From Gnetum montanum (lineage: Eukaryota; Streptophyta; Gnetopsida; Gnetales; Gnetaceae), in the NCBI GenBank assembly GCA_015680685.1, contig MNCI01027496.1, positions 35,949 through 82,048 of the forward strand: DNA of 46,100 bases, read 5' to 3'. Shown in pieces: positions 19,605 through 29,269 of the stretch (positions within the stretch are counted from its first letter, which is position 1; each line of letters starts with the position of its first letter). A program made the position numbers and the translations under genes. Under the pieces are notes generated by a model. The model saw only the letters and a list, made by a program, of their open reading frames with translations. It ran no database searches and was not told where the DNA came from.

Positions 19605-22470
19605 ATGACCAATTGTCTATTCAAAATTGAAATTGTAAAGTTCAATGGTTCAAACTATGAATTATGGAAGATCATGATGGAGGCTCTCATCATTAAAAAG
19701 GACCAGCATAGTGCAATTTTGGAAGTTAAGCCTAATAAAATGTCCGATGAAGAGTGGGAAAATTTGAACCTAAAGGTGATAAGTACAATTCATTTATGTT
19801 TTTCAAATTTAGTGTTACTTAATGTTTATAATGTTTCTTTCACTAAAGATTTATGGGATAAATTGCAAACTTTGTGTCAAACAAAGTTCCTAACCATTAA
19901 GTTATTGTTAAAGAAACAATTGTATGATTGTAAAATGGTTGAAGGTACTGCCATTATAGAACACTTGAATATCTTTAATACACTGGTCCATCAGTTGCAA
20001 TCTATGGGGGTAACTATGGATGAGGAAAATTAATGCATCACACTTCTTAGCACACTTACATATTCATGGGAGACATTTGTGATGGTTGTAAGTAATACAT
20101 CTACAAGTTTTATTTTTGATAATATTGTTGGTCAATTGTTGTCTAAGGAAGCAAGAAGGAAACATTCTACTCCTCAAAATGATATTATTTATGGAAAATG
20201 ATGTAAAGACAAAATATGTTAAGAGGCCTCAATTTAAGAATAAGCCTCAAAAATTTGTAAAGAGGCCATCTAAATGTTGGAATTTTGGTAAAGTCGGTCA
20301 TATAAAGAAAGATTATAAAGCCCCTCTAAAAAAGGGTAAAGAGAGTAATGTACAAAAAAGTGATCAAGCCCCTTGTATTCAACAGGGAGATTTGTATGTT
20401 ATCTCATCTTCTAATAATGCATCTCATCATCATCACTACACTCCACATGTTAATTTGTTTAGTGAGTATACATCATCTGATCTCAGAATGATAAGATTGG
20501 GTAATGATGGTTTATGCAAAGTTATAGGTTATGGAAAGGTAAAGACTCAGTTTAAAAATGGAGCAGTTAAATCAATTCCAAATGTACATCATGTTTCAAC
20601 ACTTACTAAAAATCTTTTGTTTGTAAGTGAATTGGATGATGNNNNNNNNNNNNNNNNNNNNNNNNNNNNNNNNNNNNNNNNNNNNNNNNNNNNNNNNNNN
20701 NNNNNNNNNNNNNNNNNNNNNNNNNNNNNNNNNNNNNNNNNNNNNNNNNNNNNNNNNNNNNNNNNNNNNNNNNNNNNNNNNNNNNNNNNNNNNNNNNNNN
20801 NNNNNNNNNNNNNNNNNNNNNNNNNNNNNNNNNNNNNNNNNNNNNNNNNNNNNNNNNNNNNNNNNNNNNNNNNNNNNNNNNNNNNNNNNNNNNNNNNNNN
20901 NNNNNNNNNNNNNNNNNNNNNNNNNNNNNNNNNNNNNNNNNNNNNNNNNNNNNNNNNNNNNNNNNNNNNNNNNNNNNNNNNNNNNNNNNNNNNNNNNNNN
21001 NNNNNNNNNNNNNNNNNNNNNNNNNNNNNNNNNNNNNNNNNNNNNNNNNNNNNNNNNNNNNNNNNNNNNNNNNNNNNNNNNNNNNNNNNNNNNNNNNNNN
21101 NNNNNNNNNNNNNNNNNNNNNNNNNNNNNNNNNNNNNNNNNNNNNNNNNNNNNNNNNNNNNNNNNNNNNNNNNNNNNNNNNNNNNNNNNNNNNNNNNNNN
21201 NNNNNNNNNNNNNNNNNNNNNNNNNNNNNNNNNNNNNNNNNNNNNNNNNNNNNNNNNNNNNNNNNNNNNNNNNNNNNNNNNNNNNNNNNNNNNNNNNNNN
21301 NNNNNNNNNNNNNNNNNNNNNNNNNNNNNNNNNNNNNNNNNTCTTCACATTTGGAAGAATATGTTTCATTTACTGAAATTAATGAGCAATCATAATATGA
21401 TTAGGCATGTTCGTCGATGCAAAATGCAAAGTGGATATAGGCAATGGATACTAAAATGTCATCAATTTTATAAAAATAGAACTTGGAAATTAACTGAGCT
21501 TCCATTAGAGAGAAACCCATTGGAAATATATGGACGTATAGAATAAAATTTGGGAATCAATACAAAGCATGACTTGTAGCTAAATTATTTTCTCAAAGAA
21601 AGGGGATTGATTATGATGAAATCTTATCTCTAGTAGTAAAATTAACATTCAAAAGATCATTGTTGGCCATCATAGCTATTTATGATCTTGAACTTGAACA
21701 AATCGATGTGAAAACAACATTCCTCAATGGTGAGCTCAAGGAAGAAATATATATGCTTCAACTAAAGCATATGAAATTAAAGAAAAAGAGCATCTGGTGT
21801 GTTGATTATCAAAATAACTATATGGGCTCAATAAGCATCAGGGATGTGGAATAAAAAGTTTAATGACCACATGATAAATCTTGGCTTTATTAGAAGTGTA
21901 TAAGGCTCTTGTATATATGTTAAAAATATAAGTGAAAAATATGTTATCTTGTTGCTATATCTTGATGACATGTTAATAGTAGATCATAGAACACATGATA
22001 TTTAGCAGTTCAAACTTCATTTGTGTTCTCAATTTGAGATCAAGGATCTTGGTGCTGCACAAAAAATTTTGGGTGTGGAAATTAAAAGAAATAAACCTAA
22101 TAAAAGGCTTTGGCTTGGAGAGTTTGCATATGTTGTAAATATTTTTAAAAAGATTTAATATGCATGATTGCACGCCTATGATTACACCCTGTGAAACTAG
22201 TATTAAACCTTTAGTTGAATAATGCCCAAAGACAAGTGAAGAAAAAGAGCTCATGGTTAAAATTCCATATGCTAGTGCTATTGGCCGTTTAATGTACGCA
22301 ATGATCTCTACAAAACATAATATTTCTTACATTGTTGGGAAACTTAGCAAGTATGTGTCTAATCCAAGGAAACTTAGTAATGGGCCTATCTTTGCATGTT
22401 ACCTACCATTTATGTTCTATGCGTTACAAATACAATTATATAGATTTAGGATGTTGGTACTTGCATAGTT
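19605..22470 (+). pseudogene. Ty1/copia gag-pol remnant, left arm
   Basis: Starts at ATG 19605 with a gag of the UBN2 type (FNGSNYELWKIMMEALI, LWDKLQTLCQTK, EHLNIFNTLVHQL). The zinc knuckle CWNFGKVGHIKKDY has lost two cysteines (normal C-x2-C-G-x2-G-H-x4-C). The protease region (NASHHHHYTPHVNLFSEYTS, MIRLGNDGLCKVIGYG) lacks the catalytic Asp-Ser-Gly. Bases 20642-21341 are undetermined; integrase would lie there. Reverse transcriptase follows: FYKNRTWKLTELPL, ERGLIMMKSYL, AIYDLELEQIDVKTTFLNGE, the catalytic-site region LLLYLDDMLIVDH (YLDD for the usual YVDD), FEIKDLGAAQKILGVEIKR, PYASAIGRLMYAMIST, YVSNPRK. It ends before RNase H, and no 3' LTR follows. Frames are broken at many places. Confidence 0.88.
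20642..21341. other. Assembly gap (700 N)
   Basis: Exactly 700 undetermined bases inside the copia pol region, possibly an estimated size. The right arm has no gap here but is joined directly from the zinc knuckle to RT, so it cannot supply the missing sequence. Confidence 0.99.
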
Positions 22471-23150
22471 TATTTATTTGGCTTTTTTCTAATCTACTTT
22501 TAGAGAGCATGTAGTTTCTTATATTTTATAATTGTATGTTAAGGAAAAGCTTTGTATGGTAATATATTTTGGACTTTGGATTTATAATGCTAATTGTGAA
22601 TTGTGACTAGGCTTATGAATAATATCCAATAGCTGGCCTTTTTTCTTAGTCTAATATATTTTTCTAATATAAGTAACAAAACATAAAAAACAAAGTATCT
22701 TAATGATTCTAGATCAACTTATTCCCTCTATTTACTCCTGGTTATGCCTTATTTACACAGTTATTTCTTTTTTTGTTTTTTAAGAATAATGGGATAGTTT
22801 AACAAGAACACCTATAATTGTATAATTGTATTGTAAGAATACCATCTATTGTATTGTAAGAATACTGGCTACTCGTGTAGCAACGAATCAAACCTGTTAA
22901 AGCAAGTAAAAAGTTTCATTTACATTGTAGCAAGTAAAGAGTTTCATTTACATTGTGGACATTGTGGTAGGCCTGGATGGACTTGCAAATGATGAAACAG
23001 GATCCAAGGAAAAACCCATGAAAAAATCCATGGTTGTAATAGCAATAGTAGTAAGCAACGGTGATGGCAAATTTGGAAAGGATTTGGGCATGAAAGTTGC
23101 CATTGCCAATGCGGAATATCTGATCTTGCTCATAAAAGAAGTATTCTAAA
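22471..23150. other. Spacer between copia and TPS fragment, no gene
   Basis: AT-rich DNA with short imperfect repeats such as attgtattgtaagaat (about 22828-22866) and aagagtttcatttacattgt (about 22911-22955). A short frame at 22948-23133 (minus) is partly preserved in the mirror copy (24945-25139) but has no recognised domain. The copia 3' end must lie in or before this interval but no LTR is recognisable. Confidence 0.5.
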
Positions 23151-23281
23151 GTGGAAAATGGAATATTTTTGAAAAAAAGTGGGACACGTGTTGGACAACC
23201 CGTGAGGTGGGAGGCAGCTGTACATGCTCATCTACAGTGGAAAATCGAATATTTCCTAAAAGGATTGGGACACGGGTTGGA
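23151..23281 (+). repeat. ~45-bp direct repeat with CACGTG upstream of TPS fragment
   Basis: gtggaaaat(g/c)gaatatt…gggacacg(t/g)gttgga occurs at 23151-23195 and 23237-23281. The first unit contains the G-box CACGTG (23185-23190). Both units are also present in the right arm (about 24795-24930). The position upstream of the TPS exon could be promoter DNA of the original gene, but that is inference. Confidence 0.7.
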
Positions 23282-23292
23282 TCCAACAGATA

Positions 23293-23374
23293 TTTCCGAA
23301 GAGGTTCAGGATCGTCAAAGATCAGATAGGGGATTTCTGAAGAGGTTCAGGATTGTCAAAGATCAGATAGGGGA
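23293..23374 (+). repeat. 41-bp tandem duplication
   Basis: tttc(c/t)gaagaggttcagga…gatcagatagggga occurs twice in tandem (23293-23333, 23334-23374) with two differences. The right arm has a single, shortened version. Confidence 0.9.
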
Positions 23375-23429
23375 TATGCACTGACCATCACCAGGTAGAG
23401 TGTATTCTTCTTCTTCTTGTTTATCTTGT

Positions 23430-23941
23430 AACATGCAATCAAAGATTCTTTGGCTCATCACAAAGCTGATTTCCATTTTCGTGTTGCCTAGCTTGATCCC
23501 AAAATATGCCCCCTTCTCTTGAGGTGAAAATCGCTCCTGCAGTGCATGCTTTATCTTGGCCAGAGCATGATGATAACAGTGGAGTGTCTTTGAGTCATAT
23601 TCATGACTTTCCTCCTAACGTCTGGAACCATGAATTGATTCAGTCACTCAACTCTCCTTTCTCGGTAAGTTTCCACCTCTGGCGCTGCTGCTTGTAGGCG
23701 CCTTCTTACCTTGTGAGTTCTGAAAATGCTGCAAAGGAGATCAAAGTTCTGTTGAAAGAAACGTTGGTGAAGTGCAATGGCCAATCCGATCTCTCTACAC
23801 GCCTTTCAATTGTGAACTCCCTGGTTTGCCTCAGCATTGATCGTTATTTCAAATAGGAAATTGCAGATGCTCCCTGGTTTGCCTCAGCATTGATCGTTAT
23901 TTCAAATAGGAAATTGCAGATGCTCTTGACTACGTTAAGAG
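23430..23941 (+). pseudogene. Terpene synthase 5' fragment, left arm
   Basis: Exon sequence up to 23664 reads MPPSLEVKIAPAVHALSWPE, then HIHDFPPNVWNHELIQSL and NSPFS. A GT…AG intron of only 33 bases (23665-23697) follows. The next exon continues in frame: APSYLVSSENAAKEIKVLLK, then SDLSTRLSIVNSL and SIDRYF. This matches the N-terminal part of plant class-I terpene synthases (N.WDD..IQSL.SPYGAPSY, RLSIVD.LERLGIDRHF). It is most like gymnosperm TPS-d. Such enzymes make mono-, sesqui- or diterpenes. The catalytic C-terminal domain is absent. The copy is dead: a TAG replaces CAG after SIDRYFK, a 53-base tandem duplication shifts the frame, and about 75 bases are missing upstream near 23495 relative to the right arm. 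Confidence 0.8.
23817..23922 (+). repeat. 53-bp tandem duplication inside TPS exon
   Basis: Two exact-looking 53-base units (23817-23869, 23870-23922) starting ctccctggtttgcctcagc. The right arm has one. The length is not a multiple of three, so it shifts the reading frame. Confidence 0.93.
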
Positions 23942-24060
23942 GTGTGCTTGTCTAACTTTGACTTGTTACGTGAAATTTCCTGAACATCCACTGTAGTTTA
24001 GAAAGCTTCCATCCTACATTGAAATTTCCTAAACACCTCTGTTTCTGTTTTGGATTCACT

Positions 24061-24068
24061 AGTTTAGC
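24061..24068. other. Palindrome centre (8-base spacer)
   Basis: The 40 bases ending at 24060 (…ttttggattcact) and the 40 starting at 24069 (agtgaatccgaaacgg…) are reverse complements with only a few mismatches. They are separated by agtttagc. The fold point lies past the last recognisable terpene synthase exon in each arm, in what looks like the next intron. Confidence 0.93.
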
Positions 24069-24138
24069 AGTGAATCCGAAACGGAAACAGAGGTGTTTAG
24101 GAAATTTCAGATAACAAGTCAAAGTTAGACAACCACAC

Positions 24139-24703
24139 CTGTTTAACGTAGTCAAGAGCATCTGCAATTTCCTGTTTGAAATAACGATCAATGCTGAGGC
24201 AAACCAGGGAGTTCACAATTGAAAGGCGTGTAGAGAGATCGGATTGGCCATTGCACTTCACCAACGTTTTTTTCAACAGAACTTTGATCTCCTTTGCAGC
24301 ATTTTCAGAACTGACAAGGTAAGAAGACGCCTACAAACAGCAGCAGCACCAGAGGTGGTTAATAAAGTTTGTACAGCTAAACACTAACTTATAGAGTAAA
24401 CTTACTGAGAAAGGAGAGTTGAGTGATTGAATCAATTCATGGTTCCAGACATTAGGAGGAAAGTCATGAATATGACTCAAAGACGCTCCACTGTTATCAT
24501 CATGCTCTGGCCAAGATAAAGCACGCGCTGCAAGAGCGATTTTCACCTCAAGAGAAGGGGGCATATTTTGTAGAACCTTAGTTCGAGAATATCCATGCCC
24601 AGAATCACCGAGGATAAGCCTGTTGGGAAGAGACCGCAGGATGGGATTAAGCCAGGCAACACGAAAATGGAAATCAGCTTTGTGATGAGCCAAAGAATCT
24701 TTG
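24139..24703 (-). pseudogene. Terpene synthase 5' fragment, right arm (reading frame open)
   Basis: Mirror copy of the left fragment, better preserved. The minus-strand exon ending at 24406 carries FHFRVAWLNPILRSLPNR, the MPPSLEVKIALAARALSW stretch and HDFPPNVWNHELIQSL. The intron is 24331-24405 (75 bases, GT…AG). The next exon, 24330-24139 (64 codons), carries AKEIKVLLKKTLVKCNG, LSTRLSIVNSLVCL, SIDRYFKQEIADALDYVKQ and ends at a gtgtgg donor. Both exons are open with no internal stop. No convincing ATG is seen in this frame upstream; a nearby ATG is in another frame. Later exons (including the DDxxD metal-binding site) are missing because the sequence turns back at the palindrome centre in the following intron. 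It is a truncated gene piece, not a functional enzyme. Confidence 0.82.
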
Positions 24704-25635
24704 ATTGCATGTTACAAGATGAACAAGAAGAAGAAGAATACACTCTACCTCCGCTATCTTTGACAATGCTGAACCTCTTCAAAAATATCTGTTTGATCCA
24801 ACCCGTGTCCTACTCCTTTTAGGAAATATTCCATTTTCCACTGTAGATGAACATGTACTGCTACCTTCCACCTCACGGGTTGTCCAACACGTGTCCCACT
24901 CTTTTTCGAAAACATTCCATTTTCCCCTTTAGAATACTTCTTTTATGAGCAAAATCAGATATTCGGCATTGGCAATGGCCACTTTCATACCCAAATCCTT
25001 TCCAAATTTGCCATCACCGTTGCTTACTTACGACTGTGGATTTTTTCATGGGTTTTTCCTTGTATTGATATTATTTCTTCGGAATCCTGTTTCATCATTT
25101 GCAAGTCCATCCCGGCCTACCACAATGTCCACAATGTAAATGTAACTCTTTACTTGCTACAATGTAAATGAAACTTTTTACTTGCTTTAAGAGGTTTGAT
25201 TCCTTGCTAGTAGACGGTATTCTTACAATACAATTATACAATTATAGGTGTTCTTGTTAAACTATCCCATTATTTTTAAAAAACAAAAAAAAAGGAAATA
25301 ACTCAGTGTAAATAAGGCATAACCTAGAGTAAATAGAGGGAATAAGTTGATCTAGAATCATTAAGATAATTTGTTTTTATGTTTTGTTACTTATATTAGA
25401 AAAATATATTGTTTTTATGTTTTGTTACTTATATTAGAAAAATATATTAGACTAAGAAAAAAGGCTAGCTATTGGATATTATTCATAAGCATAGTCACAA
25501 TTCACAATTAGCATTATAAATCCAAAGTCCAAAATATATTACTATACAAAGCTTTTCCTTAACATACAATTATAAAATATAAGAAACTACATGCTCTCTA
25601 AAAGTAGATTAGAAAAAAGCCAAATAAATAAACTA
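24704..25635. other. Spacer, mirror of 22471-23430, no gene
   Basis: Contains the mirrored direct repeat with CACGTG-like sequence (about 24795-24930). A right-arm-only tandem duplication of about 47 bases (attgtttttatgttttgttac…gaaaaatat) lies near 25365-25450. No coding region is recognised. Confidence 0.55.
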
Positions 25636-27502
25636 TACAAGTACCAACATCCTAAATCTATATAATTGTATTTGTAATGCATAGAACATAAATGGTAGGT
25701 AACATGCAAAGATAGGCCCATTACTAAGTTTCCTTGGATTAGACACATACTTGCTAAGTTTCCCAACAATGTAAGAAATATTATGTTTTGTAGAGATCAT
25801 TGCGTACATTAAACTGCCAATAGCACTAGCATATGGAATTTTAACCATGAGCTCTTTTTCTTCACTTGTCTTTGGGCATTATTCAACTAAAGGTTTAATA
25901 CTAGTTTCACAGGGTGTAATCATAGGCGTGCAATCATGCATATTAAATCTTTTTAAAAATATTTACAACATATGCAAACTCTCCAAGCCAAAGCCTTTTA
26001 TTAGGTTTATTTCTTTTAATTTCCACACCCAAATTTTTTTGTGCAGCATCAAGATCCATGATCTCAAATTGAGAACACAAATGAAGTTTGAACTGCTAAA
26101 TATCATGTGTTCTATGACCTACTATTAACATGTCATCGAGATATAGCAACAAGATAACATATTTTTCACTTATATTTTTAACATATATACAGGAGCCTTA
26201 TACACTTCTAATAAAGCCAAGATTTATCATGTGGTCATTAAACTTTTTATTCCACATCCTTGATGCTTATTAAGCCCATATAGTTATTTTGATAATCAAC
26301 ACACCATATGCTCTTTTTCTTTAATTTCATATGCTTTAGGTTGAAGCATATATATTTCTTCCTTGAGCTCACCATTGAGGAATGTTGTTTTCACATCGAT
26401 TTGTTCAAGTTCAAGATCATAAATAGCTATGATGGCCAACAATGATCTTTTGAATGTTAATTTTACTACTAGAGATAAGATTTCATCATAATCAATCCCC
26501 TTTCTTTGAGAAAATACTTTAGCTGCAAGTCATGCTTTGTATTGATTCCCAGATTTTATTCTATACATCCATTTATTTCCAATGGGTTTCTCTCTAATGG
26601 AAGCTCAGTTAATTTCCAAGTTCTATTTTTATAAAATTGATGACATTTTAGTATCCATTGCCTATATCCACTTTGCATTTTGCATCGACGAACATGCCTA
26701 ATCATATTATGATTGCTCATTAATTTCAGTAAATGAGACATATTCTTCCAAATGTGAAGATAATCATCATATACGTGTTGAACATCTTAAATAATCTTTC
26801 TTTATATGACCGACTTTACCAAAATTCCAACATTTAGGTGTCCTCTTTACAAATTTTTGAGGCTTATTCTTAAATTGAGGCCTCTTAACAAATTTTGTCT
26901 TTAAATCATTTTCCATAAATAATATCATTTTGAGGAGTAGAATGTTTCCTTCTTGCTTCCTCAGACAACAATTGACCAACAATATTATCAAAAATAAAAC
27001 TTGTAGATGTATTACTTACAACCATCACAAATGTCTCCCATGAATATGTAAGCGTGCTAAGAAGTGTGATGCATTAATCTTCCTCATCCATAGTTACCCC
27101 CATAGATTGCAACTGATGGACCAGTGTATTAAAGATATTCAGGTGTTCTATAATGGTAGTACCTTCAACCATTTTACAATCATACAATTGTTTCTTTAAC
27201 AATAACTTAATGGTTAGGAACTTTGTTTGACACAAAGTTTGAAATTTATCCCATAAATCTTTAGTGAAAGAAACATTATAAACATTAAGTAACACTAAAT
27301 TTGAAAAACATAAATGAATTGTACTTATCACCTTTAGGTTCAACTTTTCCCACTCTTCATCGGACATTTTATTAGGCTTAACTTCCAAAATTGCACTATG
27401 TTGGTCCTTTTTAATGATGAGAGCCTCCATCATGATCTTCCATAATTCATAGTTTGAACCATTGAACTTTACAATTTCAATTTTGAATAGACAGTTGGTC
27501 AT
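25636..27502 (-). pseudogene. Ty1/copia gag-pol remnant, right arm
   Basis: Mirror of 19605-22470. Gag (27502-27074, 142 codons) differs from the left by only four residues. The zinc-knuckle region (26991-26770) is CWNFGKVGHIKKDY with the same lost cysteines. It is then joined, with about 30 bases in between, straight to the start of RT (about 26755). Protease and integrase are missing, a private deletion of roughly 1 kb or more. RT motifs follow in order: KNRTWKLTELPL, IYDLELEQIDVKTTFLNGE, YLDDMLIVGH-like, PYASAIGSLMYAMIST, ending in SNPRK. Multiple stops. No 3' LTR. Confidence 0.87.
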
Positions 27503-27552
27503 GATTTTTCCCTACAATTACTTAACAAAATAATAGTGGTGCATGGAACCTT

Positions 27553-27564
27553 GCTCCAATACCA
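27553..27564 (-). other. Copia primer binding site, right arm
   Basis: Minus strand reads TGGTATTGGAGC, identical to the left-arm site. Confidence 0.8.
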
Positions 27565-27567
27565 ATT

Positions 27568-27931
27568 GTTATTCCCAATCGCTTACACCAATATAATAAT
27601 ACATTTAAAGAAAACTACAACAAATAAAAAGGACATGAGTTACCCTAGGAAAAACCTTCAAGGTGAAAACCCTAACAGAAAGTCATCTCTTGGACCATTA
27701 GTAGCACAATTTAGAGGATTGAAGCTCAAGGAGAATTTACAAAGGAAGGGAGATGACTCTCAAGCTTATGCTTCAAGAGAATGTGGTGCATTGGATGCTC
27801 CCTTTGAGCTCCTTATATATTGTCACGAATTAGAAAAATAAACAAAAAATTAAAAAGGGAATAAGGTGGTTTATTTTGGTGGGGATAGGTACAAGACCAA
27901 ATATAACATAGATACGAATAAAAATATAACA
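27568..27931 (-). mobile_element. Copia 5' LTR, right arm (outer edge approximate)
   Basis: Mirror of 19175-19540. It begins tgttattccc on the plus strand and contains the TATA-like atatataagg (on the minus strand). The outer end is placed at ataaca, either 27931 or 27908. The last third overlaps a false plus-strand ORF (27536-27841). Confidence 0.6.
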
Positions 27932-28084
27932 AGGCAAGGTAGAAATATTTGGAGAAAATTAAGGTAGATTTTCCTTCATCCACTTTACATATATAATGTT
28001 ATGAGCATGTGTGTGTGTGTGTTTTTTTTTAATTTCTTTCCTTTTGGCCCTAGAGATATGTAGGGATGAAGAAAGATCAAAGAT

Positions 28085-28260
28085 AGAAAGGGATAAAGAA
28101 AGACCTTTTTGAAGGGCTTCATTGTAGAAGAACTGGTTATCAGTTTAGAATTTTTGAAGTAGGTAATCCTAGTCCAGTTACATGTTGTGAGAGCATCTTC
28201 ATTCCAAATTAAAAGAGTATTATATGGATCAATATTCATTCTTCTCTTGAATTCAATCTA
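28085..28260 (-). pseudogene. LRR receptor N-terminal fragment, right arm
   Basis: Minus strand carries MNIDPYNTLLIWNED and ALTTCNWTRITYFKNSKLI, as in the left arm with E replaced by D. A (GT)n run at about 28008-28022 lies just past it. Like the left copy, no LRR or kinase domain follows. Confidence 0.55.
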
Positions 28261-29260
28261 TGCTCTCACATGTGCAAGAGTAGCATCTACATATGACACT
28301 AATTAACTAAGAGTCAAAAATAGTAGTAGCATGCAAGTACCTCAACACGATCATCATAAAAGCTCTAACCATAAAGTAGGAAGCTAGCAATTGTTATGGT
28401 AGGAGACCGATTGACCAGAAGCCAAGTAGCAACACCCTTGAAAGTGTTGTTCAATAAATGTATGCAGTTTAAGACCAAACATGTACTATTGGTCCACAAT
28501 TCTTGAAAAAGCTATAATGATAGTGATTATTGAAAGCCTACACAACTTTACTTCTAACTAAAAACATTGTAGCATAAAATTTTAAGGCATAAAATGCAAG
28601 GATTATTACACCAATTATTAGGAACTTACAATATACAAAATATGTTAAGTTATCAGGTAGTTTTCGAAATGACTAGTTAATACAAATGCATTGAAGTAAA
28701 ACTAATTAGCAATGTAGTCAGTGTGTACAATCTACAAATACTCCTAGCTTGGCCACATTACATTTTCTAGTCAAAGATAATGCATAAAACAATTTATGGA
28801 TATTTCCCACATAAATAATATTACAATAGAAATATAATTAATCCTAACCACTATTAAATCATGTTAAAAACTATTCAAGTAGCTTAATCAATTACCCTAA
28901 TATGAATGACTAAAATAAAATTACCATGTACATTAAAAAGTAGAATTTTTTTTTATTAAGGTTAAACATTTAATTCCTATACCCCTTCGTTAATATGGAA
29001 GTCTTGATGTCTTATTTCAATGATAAAAATAAAAATCTTAGAATGTCTAGTGAACACTTAAACAAATGTAGTAGGCAACTTGAAATCATTAACATATCAT
29101 AACCAAAATGGACATAAGAAATCTTCTCAATTAACCTAAACAAGACACATTAAGAATCAGTCCAACTACCTCTTCTCAATTTTTTGAAAATACAAGATAC
29201 AAAAATATGCAAGGTGCAAGTGAGTATAGATAAGTGACAATGAGAACAAACAACATCATT
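28261..29260. other. AT-rich DNA, mirror of 17701-18819, no gene
   Basis: Collinear with the left arm. No domain, RNA gene or distinct repeat recognised. Confidence 0.5.
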
Positions 29261-29269
29261 CTATTCTCT

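Larger units (their letters stand above)
2284..24060 (+). repeat. Left arm of a ~42-kb palindrome
   Basis: The whole interval reappears as reverse complement at 24069-44224. The outer edge is seen by matching 2284 onward (taaagttagtgtgtttag) with the complement of the segment ending near 44224. Beyond it the flanks stop matching (ctgcctta outside the left arm, atgcttctag outside the right). Landmarks match in mirror order: hypothetical ORF, gypsy LTRs, minus-strand LTR, MULE, LRR fragment, copia, TPS fragment. Arm-specific features of the left arm are a ~1-kb loss near 8680, a 700-base N gap, and small tandem duplications at 12701, 23293 and 23817. Confidence 0.95.

Noticed and set aside
20596-21376. 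Long ORFs on both strands around 20600-21370
   Set aside because: They consist almost entirely of the 700 undetermined bases.
23151-23384. 77-codon ORF upstream of the TPS exon
   Set aside because: Formed by local direct and tandem repeats. No domain; not maintained in the right arm.
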